Source of the DNA: Bacteroidota bacterium
GTDB lineage: Bacteria; Bacteroidota; Bacteroidia; Chitinophagales; Chitinophagaceae
Direction of reading: 5' to 3'
Length of the DNA stretch: 64,000 nt
Assembly: GCA_018267915.1 (NCBI GenBank)
Contig: JAFDXN010000031.1
Coordinates: forward strand, 124,001 to 188,000
Below are positions 52,015 to 62,100 of the stretch, piece by piece (within the stretch, counting starts at the first letter, position 1; each line of letters opens with the position of its first letter). Position numbers and translations under genes: made by a program. Below the pieces are notes generated by a model. It ran no database searches, had not been told where the DNA came from, and saw only the letters and a program-made list of their open reading frames with translations.

Positions 52015-52377
52015 CTAGATCTTAACCGTAATGGTGTGCTTAGGCTTTTTGATCAGTCTTATGATAAGTGTAACGATGCTGATAAGCCAGCCGATGGGAT
52101 AAGGTATAATGAACACTGTCCACCACCATTCGCGTTTAGGGTCGAAGCCGCCGAGCGAAGATATAAACCACAGGCTAAATACACCAATAAGTATCATGAT
52201 AGCCGATACCACAAACGCACTGCGATAACTGTCCCTCCACAGCACCGTAGCACTTGCTATCATGATGCTGCCCGCTGCAATGGCGAGTGAGCCCTCCATT
52301 GGGTCTATAGCTCCCAATATCAGTGCGCAAACACCAACGATAAATAAGATGCGGATGTATTTTGTTTTTTGATCCAA
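52015..52377 (-). CDS. Small integral membrane protein of unknown function
   Basis: 120 residues with four predicted membrane segments (YIRILFIVGVCALILGAID, GSLAIAAGSIMIASATVLW, AFVVSAIMILIGVFSLWFIS, WTVFIIPYPIGWLISIVTL) and a basic C-terminal tail. Possible conserved features are absent, so no family is given. Confidence 0.65.
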   Translation of the reverse strand: MDQKTKYIRILFIVGVCALILGAIDPMEGSLAIAAGSIMIASATVLWRDSYRSAFVVSAIMILIGVFSLWFISSLGGFDPKREWWWTVFIIPYPIGWLISIVTLIIRLIKKPKHTITVKI

Positions 52378-52543
52378 CTCGCAGGCTTTTCAAACCGTAA
52401 AGCTAGGTACAGACCGCTTTTTACAGAAAAAACACCGGCAAAATTATTTGTTAATATTTCGCTGATATAAAAATTGTTCAGGAAGCAAGCGCATTTTCGA
52501 CTATTGTGCGAAATTGTCTTAAATTGACCCTGAAATAACCACA

Positions 52544-53050
52544 ATGAAATTTGTTAAGATATTTTGCCTGGCATTGGTGACCGTAACTTTTGCACTGCAG
52601 CATGCCGCGGCGCAGGAGCAGAAGGACGGTCTTACATGGTATACCGACGTGAAGCAGGTGTATGATGTATCCACCAAAACCAAAAAACCGGTTTTTGCAT
52701 TCTTCACAGGCAGCGACTGGTGTGGCTGGTGCCACAGGCTCCAGGCCAATGTATTTAGCAAGCAGGGCTTTAAAGACTGGGCGAAAAAAAACGTTATCTT
52801 ATTAGAATTGGATTTCCCCCGCAATAAAAAGCTACCCGATGCGCTCGTGAAGCAAAACGACGATCTTCAACGGTTCTTCAATGTACAAGGCTTCCCTACG
52901 ATCTGGATGTTTAACATGACAAAGGATAAGAAGACCGACAAGTTCAGCATTGCCGCCTTGGGGTCCCTTGGTTATCCCAGCTGCGAACCGGGCAAGGAGG
53001 AGACGACTTTTCTTGCTAACGCCACACAGGTGTTAAATAATAAGAAATAA
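52544..53050 (+). CDS. Secreted thioredoxin-fold protein with CGWC motif
   Basis: 168 residues; signal peptide (cleavage after HAAAQ). The active site FTGSDWCGWCHRLQANVF gives a CxxC pair, and FPTIWMFN supplies the cis-Pro. The CGWC motif with a DWCGWCH context is the thioredoxin_7/DUF255-like type common in Bacteroidota periplasm. It probably handles disulfides of exported proteins; partners unknown. Monocistronic. Confidence 0.88.
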   Translation: MKFVKIFCLALVTVTFALQHAAAQEQKDGLTWYTDVKQVYDVSTKTKKPVFAFFTGSDWCGWCHRLQANVFSKQGFKDWAKKNVILLELDFPRNKKLPDALVKQNDDLQRFFNVQGFPTIWMFNMTKDKKTDKFSIAALGSLGYPSCEPGKEETTFLANATQVLNNKK

Positions 53051-53114
53051 TTCGCTACGCAATTCCCCCTCAAAAACGTCGCCATCACACAGCATCAAAT
53101 TGGCAGCCTGCTGC

Positions 53115-53122
53115 TATGTTTG
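53115..53122 (+). promoter_or_regulatory. Core promoter -7 box TATGTTTG
   Basis: Full TAnnTTTG match followed by C, 39 bases upstream of ATG 53162. No TTG at the expected distance. Confidence 0.4.
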
Positions 53123-53161
53123 CATTATCAATTTGATCTTTGAACATCAAAAACAGACGAT

Positions 53162-53641
53162 ATGCAAAAGATAACGCCATTCTTATGGTTCGATAACCAG
53201 GCCGAGGAAGCCATGAACTTTTATACTTCCATTTTTAAGAACTCAAAAAAAGGGGAAGTGAGATTTTATCCGCCGGGTAGTCCCGGCGGCATGGCTGGTA
53301 AAGTATTGACAGCCACCTTCGAGTTGGATGGAGAGGAGTTCGTTGCGCTCAATGGGGGCCCCATCTTCAAATTCACGGAGGCCGTTTCTTTCTTCGTCAA
53401 GTGCACCACCCAGGACGAAGTAGATCACTATTGGAATAGCCTTACTGCCGATGGCGGCCAGGAAAGCCAATGTGGCTGGCTTAAGGATAAATACGGGGTA
53501 TCCTGGCAAATTATTCCTGACACCCTCGGGCAGCTTATGGGCGACAAAGACCCCGTAAAGGCCGGGCGCGTCATGGAAGCAATGCTGAAAATGAAAAAGA
53601 TTGAGATCGGCAAGTTGCAGGCAGCCTACGATGGCAGGTAG
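53162..53641 (+). CDS. PhnB-like VOC protein
   Basis: 159 residues. ITPFLWFDNQAEEAMNFYTS, FELDGEEFVALNGGPIFKFT, VSFFVKCTTQDEVDHYWNSL, QCGWLKDKYGVSWQIIPDTL and PVKAGRVMEAMLKMKKIEIG are the 3-demethylubiquinone-9 methyltransferase-like VOC family (PhnB group). These are structural relatives of glyoxalases; methyltransferase activity is not established for them. A terminator follows. Confidence 0.92.
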   Translation: MQKITPFLWFDNQAEEAMNFYTSIFKNSKKGEVRFYPPGSPGGMAGKVLTATFELDGEEFVALNGGPIFKFTEAVSFFVKCTTQDEVDHYWNSLTADGGQESQCGWLKDKYGVSWQIIPDTLGQLMGDKDPVKAGRVMEAMLKMKKIEIGKLQAAYDGR

Positions 53642-53660
53642 CGGTTTGGCAAAAATCCCA

Positions 53661-53681
53661 AAGGCCCCGCGCTGGGGCCTT
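53661..53681 (+). terminator. Rho-independent terminator
   Basis: AAGGCCCC/GGGGCCTT stem with a GCGCT loop, followed by TTCTTATTTT. Confidence 0.85.
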
Positions 53682-53713
53682 TTCTTATTTTAGTGGTCTC
53701 AATATTTCGCATC

Positions 53714-54082
53714 ATGAGTACTCCCGACTACGGAAACGGCAAAATATGTTATATGGAAATACCCGCCGATGATATCGCGGTATCGGCAGCTTTTTATCAA
53801 AATGTTTTTGGCTGGGCTGTCCGCACTCGTGGCGACGGCGCACTTGCTTTCGACGATGGAGTGGGGCAGGTAAGCGGCACATGGGTGCTGGGGCGTAAGG
53901 CCAATGCTGCAGTAGGCGCTTTGGTTTACATCATGGTCGATAGTGCGGTCGATACCATTGATAAAATAATCGCCAACGGCGGCAGCATAGTTCAGCCGAT
54001 AGGTGGCGATCATCCTGAGATCACAGCCCGCTTCACCGATCCTGCGGGTAACATCTTCGGCATCTATCAGGAGCCGCAATAG
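53714..54082 (+). CDS. VOC-superfamily protein
   Basis: 122 residues from ATG 53714 (MSTPDYGNGKICYMEIPADD); the upstream in-frame GTG is inside terminator-proximal sequence. CYMEIPADDIAVSAAFYQNV, FGWAVRTRGDG, VDTIDKIIANGGSIVQPIGG and ITARFTDPAGNIFGIYQEP are the two VOC modules; E17 and E120 sit where metal ligands occur. Function unknown. Confidence 0.88.
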   Translation: MSTPDYGNGKICYMEIPADDIAVSAAFYQNVFGWAVRTRGDGALAFDDGVGQVSGTWVLGRKANAAVGALVYIMVDSAVDTIDKIIANGGSIVQPIGGDHPEITARFTDPAGNIFGIYQEPQ

Positions 54083-54127
54083 AGTTCTCCGGCTTTGTTT
54101 AATATATTGCATTGTACCCTTGTTAAA

Positions 54128-55930
54128 ATGGTTGTTATGTTGGCACTCCGGCTTAAATATTCGTTGCTCATCGCATGCATAATTATCATTCCCTCCGCCC
54201 TTGCTCAAACAGTTCCTGCCGCAAGAGTTACGGATTGGAGCCACGCGGGCACGCAAGACTCTTTGCCCGTTTACGGCAATGTCGTTAATATTATGGATTA
54301 TGGCGGCGTGGCCGATGGGATTACTCCCAATGATACACCTTTCCAGAGCGCATTGGCTGCGCTTGCTTTGCAGCCGGGCACTATAGTTTTCCCCGCAGGT
54401 AGTTACATGTTTCATCATAGCATCGATCTGCGCGACAGTATCGTCATTAAAGGCGCAGATACCTCAAGCAGGCTGCTGTTCGATCTTGGCGGTAGCGCGC
54501 AGGATATGATCAACATCCGGGGAAATTTGGGAAGCACCATATGGACTGTCAACCAGTATATATCAAAGAACGATTCCGCTATCTACCTCGATAGCGTCGC
54601 GGGTCTGGCAATCGGCGATTGGGTTTTGCTATATGGCAACGATAGCTCATTGCTCTATTCATCATGGGCTTATGAGACAGTTGGACAGATCTTCCGGATC
54701 AAGGACATTCAGGGCAACAAGCTTATCTCTGATATGCCGCTGCGGCGCAGTTATCCTGTTTCCTTCGCTGCGCGTATCAAGCGTATCGATCCGGTAAAAG
54801 GCGTAGGTATCCAGTGTTTATACATTGAGCGCAAAGACAGCACCGCGCAGCAAACCACTAATATCAATTTCACCAACGCTGTAAATTCATGGGTAGTGGG
54901 TGTCGAGAGTTATAATACCAACTTCGCACACATTGCGCTCACACGCTCAGCTCATATCACTGTTCGTGGCAACTACATACATCATTCATGGCACTACGGC
55001 GGCAGCGGTCAGGGCTACGGCGTTGTAGCTCAATACACCAGCGGCGACTGTCTTATTGACAACAATATTTTTGTGCATCTCAGGCATTCCATGTTGTTGC
55101 AGGCCGGCGCTAATGGCAATGTATTTGCTTACAATTATTCTACCGATCCGCATTGGGATGAGCCCTCCCTTCCTGCCAATTCCGCCGGCGATGCCGTATG
55201 CCATGGTAATTATCCATACCTTAACCTATTTGAAGGCAATATTCTCCAGAACATTATTGTCGACGATTCGCATGGCAGTAACGGTCCATTCAATACATTC
55301 TTTCGCGATCGCGCGCAGCTTTGGGGCATTGTAATGAATACCACGGCGCCCACCGATAGTATGAATTTTGTGGGCAATGAGATCACCAATGCAAACTTCC
55401 CCTATGGGAACTATAGCCTTAGCGGATCGGGTCATTACCAGTTTGGTAACAATGTGCATGGCAACATTACACCTGCCGGCACTGAAGCCCTGGCCGATAA
55501 TTCTCTTTTTCTCAATGCGCCGCCCGGCTATTGGACGGCGGCGTTGGCTTTTCCTCCTGTCGGTACGCCATATCCTTACAATAGTGCCGACAATCCTGCC
55601 AGGATACGATTTGCAAATAATGACTTGACCGACTGCTCACTCAACCCGCACTTCCTTCCTTATAAAATAAAAAATGTCGCGGCTTCATATGACATTAAGG
55701 TGTATCCCGATCCTTTTACCGATGAGTTGCATATTAACGCTCTTTCGGCACTTGCCAGCGGCTCTTACCTTATACTTAATGTTTTTGGCCAGGCTTTAGC
55801 TGTCGGACCCTTAAGGCCGGGAGATAATAGCATTCACTTCGCACCGGTATGTGGAACATATTTTTTAATTGTATTCAATTCGCAGCATTTGATATACCAG
55901 AAACAGATTGTAGCAATAGGAAACAATTAA
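54128..55930 (+). CDS. Secreted right-handed beta-helix protein with T9SS domain (pectate-lyase-like)
   Basis: 600 residues from ATG 54128 (another ATG at 54137 is possible); signal peptide ends SALAQ. NVVNIMDYGGVADGITPNDT is the start motif of pectate-lyase_3/GH28-type beta-helices, and the coils continue through ITVRGNYIHHSWHYGGSGQG, CLIDNNIFVHLRHSMLLQAG and NVFAYNYSTDPHWDEPS. The C-terminal 75 residues (IKVYPDPFTDELHINAL, SGSYLILNVFGQALAV) are a type A sorting domain. A polysaccharide lyase or hydrolase on the cell surface is likely; catalytic residues cannot be assigned. Confidence 0.85.
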   Translation: MVVMLALRLKYSLLIACIIIIPSALAQTVPAARVTDWSHAGTQDSLPVYGNVVNIMDYGGVADGITPNDTPFQSALAALALQPGTIVFPAGSYMFHHSIDLRDSIVIKGADTSSRLLFDLGGSAQDMINIRGNLGSTIWTVNQYISKNDSAIYLDSVAGLAIGDWVLLYGNDSSLLYSSWAYETVGQIFRIKDIQGNKLISDMPLRRSYPVSFAARIKRIDPVKGVGIQCLYIERKDSTAQQTTNINFTNAVNSWVVGVESYNTNFAHIALTRSAHITVRGNYIHHSWHYGGSGQGYGVVAQYTSGDCLIDNNIFVHLRHSMLLQAGANGNVFAYNYSTDPHWDEPSLPANSAGDAVCHGNYPYLNLFEGNILQNIIVDDSHGSNGPFNTFFRDRAQLWGIVMNTTAPTDSMNFVGNEITNANFPYGNYSLSGSGHYQFGNNVHGNITPAGTEALADNSLFLNAPPGYWTAALAFPPVGTPYPYNSADNPARIRFANNDLTDCSLNPHFLPYKIKNVAASYDIKVYPDPFTDELHINALSALASGSYLILNVFGQALAVGPLRPGDNSIHFAPVCGTYFLIVFNSQHLIYQKQIVAIGNN

Positions 55931-56128
55931 ATTAACTATTGGTTAATTGATTTTGTCCGAAATTCTCATATAGTTTTTAATTGCTTTGTAAAATGTTAAG
56001 AAGCTGTATATAATCCACGCTTTTTGTTGCATTCTGGCCAACTTATTCATATTTTTAGCCGTCTAAGTTTTAACTGATAAATCATCTGCGATTTTTTCGG
56101 TGAGACAATAACAAATATATTGCGCATT

Positions 56129-58003
56129 ATGAAATACACTTTACGCCTGGTTACCGTTTCTATATTGTTTCTCATGTTAGGGGCATCGTCGGCTTTCGCC
56201 ACTCAATGCGTTACTTTCCTGGTCCCCCATGTCAATAACACTACCGATTGCGGCGCCAGCGATGGCTCTATCGTATTTAATGGTGTTACGCCAAATAATA
56301 CTTACACAGTCGATTATACGCTGAATAGTATACCCCAGCCTACGCTCACCATTACACCCACCACGCCCGATCTCATTATTCCGAATCTGACGGCCGGGCT
56401 ATACGATAACTTTGTTATTAATAATACTGCACAGCTATGTGTTTGGGGGCCGTTGGGTGTATTTACCATTTACGACCCTATTCCACGCATAGATTCTGTT
56501 TGGTCTATCGATCCGGCTCCGTGTGGCACCAGCTCAGGCTCTATATTTTTGAGTGGGCTTGCTGCTAATACCACATACACAATTAACTATTCGCTCAACG
56601 GTAATCCTCAGCCGCCTGCTACAGGCATTAGCGATGCTAACGGTGTTATTCTAATGCCTTCGGTTGCCTCTGGCGGCTATGATATTACCGTGCAACACGG
56701 CACCTGCGTCTCAAACTCTGTTAATATCAATTTGTACGATCCTGTCTTTGCCAGCAATTATGACTATGCTATCCACCTGGGCTGCACTGCTGATACAGTG
56801 GTATTTCAGAATGAGTCTGAAAACACGACAAACGTTACCTGGGATTTTGGTGATGCCACCAGCAGCAACGATTTAAGCCCCACCCATGTTTACACCGCTC
56901 AGGGCGTATATACTGTTGTGTTGCACACCTTCAATGGCACTTGCGAAAAGACAACTACGCACGAGATAACATTGGTACACCCCGTTGTATCATCGTTCAC
57001 TGCCATCAGGGATAGCATTTGCGAGCACCAGACTGTTAGTTTCAATGGCGCTGCATCAACAAATGCATACAGGTATGTATGGGATTTCGGTGATGGGAAG
57101 GTAGACAGCACTAATAAGGTATCCGTTTCGCATACCTACAACACTCCGGGCACTTATACAGCAGCGCTTACGGTATATGATTTCGTGCCCTGCCCTAACA
57201 AGTCGGTTCATCCTATTATGGTAGCTCCTTTCGAGATACACGCTCAGTTCCCTGATACCTCGGTGTGTATTTATAAGCCGATGAAACTGGTAAATACACT
57301 TGATGTAGCTCCTTATGTTAGCCAGCCATTGTCCTTCGCATGGTCACCGGCCGATTTTCTTGACAGCACCGACATACAGCAACCGCATTTCTATGCCGCC
57401 GACACCCAATACCATACTTACGTAGTAACCATGACCAGTGCGGCACCTTTTAATTGTATTACAAAAGATACGGTAAGGATTTTTGCGCAGCCACATGTGC
57501 ACTTGGTCAACGTAACGCCTGCGCAGGTGATACACTATGGCGCTACCGCTCACCTTAATGCCGACGGTGGTTATTATTATCACTGGGAGCCGGCGCAGGG
57601 ACTTGACAATGCAAACATTAAGGACCCGATCGCAATGCCTCTCGAACCAACTATTTACACAGTGTATGCAATGAACGAATATGGTGGCTGCCGCGATTCT
57701 GCAACCATTAAAGTAGACCTCATCAATGATCAGGAATTTGTTCCAAGTGCATTTACACCCAATTTCGATGGCAAAAACGATGAGTTCAAGATCATCAACA
57801 TGAGGTCACAGCGTTTGCTTGAGTTCCGCGTATATGATCGCTGGGGACAGAAAGTGTTTGAAACAAAAGATCCGAATCAGGGATGGGACGGAAATTTCAA
57901 CGGCAAGGCGTTGGATTCCGGTGTCTTTACTTACATTATTCGTGTCGCCATGCCCGACGGCACTCAAACCACATATCGAGGTGACGTAACCTTATTGCGT
58001 TAA
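56129..58003 (+). CDS. PKD-domain surface protein with type B T9SS domain, paralogue 1
   Basis: 624 residues from ATG 56129 (a TTG nine bases upstream is rejected); signal peptide ends SSAFA. Two N-terminal repeats (CGASDGSIVFNGVTPNNTYT, CGTSSGSIFLSGLAANTTYT), then PKD domains (VTWDFGDATSSNDLSPTHVY, YRYVWDFGDGKVDSTNKVSV) and a gliding-motility-type C-terminal domain (VPSAFTPNFDGKNDEFKI, FRVYDRWGQKVFE, WDGNFNG). About 400 C-terminal residues are highly similar to the next gene. Likely adhesin or matrix protein. Confidence 0.9.
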   Translation: MKYTLRLVTVSILFLMLGASSAFATQCVTFLVPHVNNTTDCGASDGSIVFNGVTPNNTYTVDYTLNSIPQPTLTITPTTPDLIIPNLTAGLYDNFVINNTAQLCVWGPLGVFTIYDPIPRIDSVWSIDPAPCGTSSGSIFLSGLAANTTYTINYSLNGNPQPPATGISDANGVILMPSVASGGYDITVQHGTCVSNSVNINLYDPVFASNYDYAIHLGCTADTVVFQNESENTTNVTWDFGDATSSNDLSPTHVYTAQGVYTVVLHTFNGTCEKTTTHEITLVHPVVSSFTAIRDSICEHQTVSFNGAASTNAYRYVWDFGDGKVDSTNKVSVSHTYNTPGTYTAALTVYDFVPCPNKSVHPIMVAPFEIHAQFPDTSVCIYKPMKLVNTLDVAPYVSQPLSFAWSPADFLDSTDIQQPHFYAADTQYHTYVVTMTSAAPFNCITKDTVRIFAQPHVHLVNVTPAQVIHYGATAHLNADGGYYYHWEPAQGLDNANIKDPIAMPLEPTIYTVYAMNEYGGCRDSATIKVDLINDQEFVPSAFTPNFDGKNDEFKIINMRSQRLLEFRVYDRWGQKVFETKDPNQGWDGNFNGKALDSGVFTYIIRVAMPDGTQTTYRGDVTLLR

Positions 58004-58030
58004 CTCCTAGCCTGATCCCAGGTCTTTTAT

Positions 58031-58059
58031 AAATCTATCTGCTGACTGCAGATAGATTT
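58031..58059 (+). terminator. Rho-independent terminator
   Basis: AAATCTATCTGC/GCAGATAGATTT, a perfect 12-base stem with a five-base loop, followed by ATTTTTTT. It separates the two paralogues. Confidence 0.9.
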
Positions 58060-58348
58060 ATTTTTTTATAACTCTTGGCGGATTTATCCGATATTTTGCA
58101 CCAGCCCACAAGAGCGAATATTAACATTTAATTAAAAAAATTGCCTAATTCTTTGTTTCATAATTCGATATATTTCCTTCACTACTCTTATCCCTTATCT
58201 GCATATAAAAATATTAATAAGCGTTATGCTTTTTAGTTATTGTTATTACTTTTGGAAAATTTACATTCATTTCAGATGTCGTTTTATTAACCAACTTTTC
58301 TAATTTTATAGCAGTCTATTAGCAAATAGAAATATACCCTTTAGTAGT
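58060..58348. other. A+T-rich upstream region of the second paralogue
   Basis: About 290 bases, strongly A+T-rich, with no open frame and no TAnnTTTG match that I can fix. A comparable A+T-rich run (55931-56128) precedes the first paralogue, so both genes have similar upstream regions. Confidence 0.5.
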
Positions 58349-61324
58349 ATGCGTTATTTATATATTGTTCTCGTCAGCGTTATCCTAAGCGCTGTATACT
58401 CGCACTCATCCGCACAGATCGTAGTAACTCCGCACGATACGAATGCGTGTAATGGGCCCGTTACTATTCATGCAAACGTGCAGGGTAGTAATGCTATCCA
58501 ATTGAATATGCAGGATGACCAATATTCTGCAGTGATTCCTATCGGCTTCACTTTCAATTTTTATGGGGTTAACTACACGCAGTGTGTGATCTCATCCAAC
58601 GGCTTTATCTCTTTCAATATTGCCAATGCCGGCGGCTTTTCTAACTGGCTGGTAGCCGCAGGCGGTGCAGTTCCTGGTAATCCCGATTGTTTGAACGCAG
58701 CTATGGGTGCCTTCTTTGATATTTATCAGCCGGCAGGTGGTACCATATACTATGTTACTACAGGCACTGCCCCTAACAGGAAATTCATCGTTACTTTCTG
58801 CGATGTGGCTTTCTTTTCCTGCAATAACCTGCACACCACGTTCCAAATGGTCCTCAATGAGACCTCCAACGTATTTGAATCGCATATAGCAACGAAGGAC
58901 ATTTGTAACCAATGGCCCAACCCCAATCCGGGCGTGGCTATCGAAGGCGTGCAAAATGCTGCAGGCACTATTGCAACAACTGCTCCGGGCCGCAACTGGC
59001 CTACCAACTGGATAGCCAATCATGATGCTTACGCGTTTACACCTTCAGGGCCAACTTATACAGTGGCGTCAATACCTTACGCGCCGGTTCCCATCAGCAC
59101 CAACCCAACGATCTATTGGTATAACATGAACACGGGCGTGTTAATAGCACAGGGTATTGATTCAATAACCGTGAACCCACAGGTTGCTACAACTTATAAG
59201 GCCGTAATTGTTACCTGTGCCGACTCCGCTTATGACACCTGTCACGTAAACCCGGGTGTCAATGCAGGCCCTCAGGTTGTCGTCAACCCCACCTGCGTTG
59301 GTAACGATGGTAAAATAACGATAACAGGTCTCACTCCCGGTGATACCCTTTTCCTTAGTTATTTCTTCAACAACATCGCTGTCGGGCCCACGCAATATGT
59401 GATAGGCCCTGGTGGCAACATTGTGCTGGATAGTTTATATGGCGGCGTATATACGCAGATAGAACTGCAGAATAGCGCAGGCTGTTTTACTATGCTGTCC
59501 TCGGATTCCTTAACCTATCCCGTAATTAATATTGATTCGATTTCCTGGACTAGCCCATCGTGCGTGGGCCATGATGGCACGATCACGCTTTATGGATTGC
59601 CGCCACTCGATACTACTTACGTATATTATCGCAATAATGGTGTTGTTCAACCAATGGCCATGGGGTTCACCGACTGGTCGGGCCAGGTTACCATCGGCGG
59701 TGTTGACGCTGGCTTTATCGATAGCATTGTGGCAGGGCACTACTGCTTCTCATTGCCTGTCGGTAACTTTACGCTGGTTTATCCCGGCCTTCTATTGGAT
59801 TCGGCCCATGTCACGGAACCGACGCAGTGTGGCGTCGCGGATGGATATATAACCATTTACCCCATTGGGCTCAACCCCGGAGATCCCGTAGTTGTTAACT
59901 ATTACAAGGACAACGTGGCCCAGACTGCATTCCCTACTACTGTCGATGCGCAGGGCACCATCGTATTGACCAACCTGGCCGCCGGCGTTTATGATAGCAT
60001 CCGCGTTTCGTACTACAATTGCACGTCAGCGCCCATTGGTCAATATATACTCAACAATCCACAGTTCTTATCTGCATTCGACTATTCAATACGCCTGGGC
60101 TGCAATGGCGATACAGTGATATTTAAGAATAACTCCGCAAATGCTACAAGTTATACATGGGACTTTGGTGATGCATCCAGCAGCACCGCCATGGATCCTA
60201 CTCATGTATACACGGCTCAGGGCGTATATACCATCACGCTGCACACCTTCAACGGTACATGTGAGAAAACCTCGACGCATGAGGTGACGCTTGTGCATCC
60301 CGTGGTCTCATCGTTTACTGCGATCAGGGACAGCATTTGTGAGCACCAGACAGTTAGCTTCGACGGGTCTGCTTCTACAAATGCCTATAGGTACGTATGG
60401 GATTTCGGTGATGGCAAGTTCGATAGCACAAATAAGGTAACGGTATCGCATACATATAACACGCCGGGCTCCTATACGGCCGCTCTTACGGTATATGATT
60501 TCGTGCCTTGCCCCGATAAATCAGTGCACACCATTCTTGTTTCTCCTTTTGAGATCCATGCCGTGTACCCGGATACCTCTGTATGTCTCTATAAGCCAAT
60601 GACTATCGTCGACACGCTGTCGATTGAGCCATACGTAAGTCGTCCGCTTACCTTTGAATGGTCGCCGGCTGATTTCCTCGACAGTCCCAATATCCAGCAG
60701 CCGCACTTCTATGCAGCCGATTCACAGTGGCATACCTATGTTGTTACGATGACGAGTGCAGCGCCATTTAACTGTATGACGCAGGAGGTGATCAAGGTCT
60801 ATGCACAACCACATGTCCATCTTTCTAACATAACTAAAGATGTGACCATTACATATGGCCAGAGCGTTCACCTGAATGTTGACGGCGCATACTACACCGA
60901 ATGGGTTCCGGCTAAGTACCTTGATAATGCCAACATCAAAGACCCGATATCCACACCGGATGAACCGATCGTGTATACCGTATTTGGTATGAACCAATAC
61001 GGCGGCTGTCGCGACACGGCATATGTAAGGATCAACCTGACTTATGACGATGAATTCGTGCCTTCTGCATTCACACCGAATGGCGACGGTAAGAACGATG
61101 TCTTCAAGGTTACCAACATGCGGGCCGGTCAGAAACTGCTTGAGTTCCGCGTCTACGATCGCTGGGGTCAGAAAGTATTCGAGACCACCGATGCCACGAA
61201 AGGCTGGGATGGTACCTTTAATGGGCAGGCCCTCGATGCCGCCGTGTTCCAGTACATGATCCGCATCTCCTTGCCCGATGGCACACAGCGCGTCCACAAA
61301 GGCGATGTAACACTGCTCAGATAG
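58349..61324 (+). CDS. PKD-domain surface protein with type B T9SS domain, paralogue 2
   Basis: 991 residues; signal peptide ends SSAQ. An N-terminal domain (residues about 25-240; IPIGFTFNFYGVNYTQCVIS, a NIDO-like/CUB-like beta domain) not found in paralogue 1, an Ig-like linker with CADSAYDTCHV, four repeats of the CVGNDGKITITGLTPGDTLF type, PKD domains (YTWDFGDASSSTAMDPTHVY, YRYVWDFGDGKFDSTNKVTV) and a type B C-terminal domain (VPSAFTPNGDGKNDVFKV). Probably exported and attached like SprB relatives. The C-terminal 400 residues are near-identical to paralogue 1 in places (GTCEKTSTHEVTLVHPVVSS). Confidence 0.9.
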   Translation: MRYLYIVLVSVILSAVYSHSSAQIVVTPHDTNACNGPVTIHANVQGSNAIQLNMQDDQYSAVIPIGFTFNFYGVNYTQCVISSNGFISFNIANAGGFSNWLVAAGGAVPGNPDCLNAAMGAFFDIYQPAGGTIYYVTTGTAPNRKFIVTFCDVAFFSCNNLHTTFQMVLNETSNVFESHIATKDICNQWPNPNPGVAIEGVQNAAGTIATTAPGRNWPTNWIANHDAYAFTPSGPTYTVASIPYAPVPISTNPTIYWYNMNTGVLIAQGIDSITVNPQVATTYKAVIVTCADSAYDTCHVNPGVNAGPQVVVNPTCVGNDGKITITGLTPGDTLFLSYFFNNIAVGPTQYVIGPGGNIVLDSLYGGVYTQIELQNSAGCFTMLSSDSLTYPVINIDSISWTSPSCVGHDGTITLYGLPPLDTTYVYYRNNGVVQPMAMGFTDWSGQVTIGGVDAGFIDSIVAGHYCFSLPVGNFTLVYPGLLLDSAHVTEPTQCGVADGYITIYPIGLNPGDPVVVNYYKDNVAQTAFPTTVDAQGTIVLTNLAAGVYDSIRVSYYNCTSAPIGQYILNNPQFLSAFDYSIRLGCNGDTVIFKNNSANATSYTWDFGDASSSTAMDPTHVYTAQGVYTITLHTFNGTCEKTSTHEVTLVHPVVSSFTAIRDSICEHQTVSFDGSASTNAYRYVWDFGDGKFDSTNKVTVSHTYNTPGSYTAALTVYDFVPCPDKSVHTILVSPFEIHAVYPDTSVCLYKPMTIVDTLSIEPYVSRPLTFEWSPADFLDSPNIQQPHFYAADSQWHTYVVTMTSAAPFNCMTQEVIKVYAQPHVHLSNITKDVTITYGQSVHLNVDGAYYTEWVPAKYLDNANIKDPISTPDEPIVYTVFGMNQYGGCRDTAYVRINLTYDDEFVPSAFTPNGDGKNDVFKVTNMRAGQKLLEFRVYDRWGQKVFETTDATKGWDGTFNGQALDAAVFQYMIRISLPDGTQRVHKGDVTLLR

Positions 61325-61347
61325 TATTTACAGATAACATAAAAAAA

Positions 61348-61374
61348 GAGCGCCCCGCGATACGCAGGGCGCTC
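61348..61374 (+). terminator. Bidirectional terminator
   Basis: GAGCGCCC/GGGCGCTC stem extended by A- and T-runs on both sides, loop of 11 bases. It serves convergent genes ending at 61324 and 61388. Confidence 0.9.
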
Positions 61375-61387
61375 TTTTTTTATTTGG

Positions 61388-61876
61388 TTATTTTACCAGG
61401 GTCAGTTCCCAGTAGCCCGGCCGGAACTCCGCCTCGTCCAGCATATACATGAAGCTTTGGTCTTTGTACTTTATTACAGTGCCATTGCTTGCCAGCGCCC
61501 GCAGTTGCCTGGCTTCAATATTGGTGTTGAACAGGTAGCTGTATAACCTTGCCATAGCGCCCTCCGTTGCCGAGATCTTCTCATAATTAACGACCTGCTT
61601 TTTGGCGCCGTCTTCTTCGCTATAGCGGTACTTCATCTCTATTCTTAAGCCTTCATTCGCATTGCCCTTATATACCGATAGCACCGTTCTGCTGACCGTG
61701 GTGTCGGTAAAGGCCAGCGCGAAGCCACCTATTTGCTGCACTATCTGGCTATTGATAACCTTTCCGCCTGCAGCAGTGGTGTCCAGCGGGCATATTTTCA
61801 ATATGGGCGCCTCATCGTCTTGTGCAGAGGCCTTTAATGCACTCAATATCAGGAGTGCGCTCAGCAGCTTCTTCAT
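61388..61876 (-). CDS. Small secreted protein of unknown function
   Basis: 162 residues; signal peptide MKKLLSALLILSALKASAQ. The mature part has IVQQIGGFALAFTDTTVSRT, VLSVYKGNANEGLRIEMKYR and a C-terminal YKDQSFMYMLDEAEFRPGYW beta pattern, suggesting a small beta-barrel or lipocalin-like fold, but no family is recognised. Monocistronic, ending at the shared terminator. Confidence 0.65.
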   Translation of the reverse strand: MKKLLSALLILSALKASAQDDEAPILKICPLDTTAAGGKVINSQIVQQIGGFALAFTDTTVSRTVLSVYKGNANEGLRIEMKYRYSEEDGAKKQVVNYEKISATEGAMARLYSYLFNTNIEARQLRALASNGTVIKYKDQSFMYMLDEAEFRPGYWELTLVK

Positions 61877-62100
61877 TGGCTGTTACATTTTACTAAAAAT
61901 ACACATTCTGGCTCAAACCTCGTGCCAGCCTTGCATTCAGGCATTTTCACCGTTCTTACACTTGTTAATCGCTTGTTAGCCGGTTACAAACGTGGGGTTA
62001 ACAGGTGCCAAAAATTTCCTCAGTGTCTGCCGCCGCAGCATCTTTGCACTGTCAAACGAACAAAGACACAAACAAATTAAAAAAACAAAAAACAATAGAA

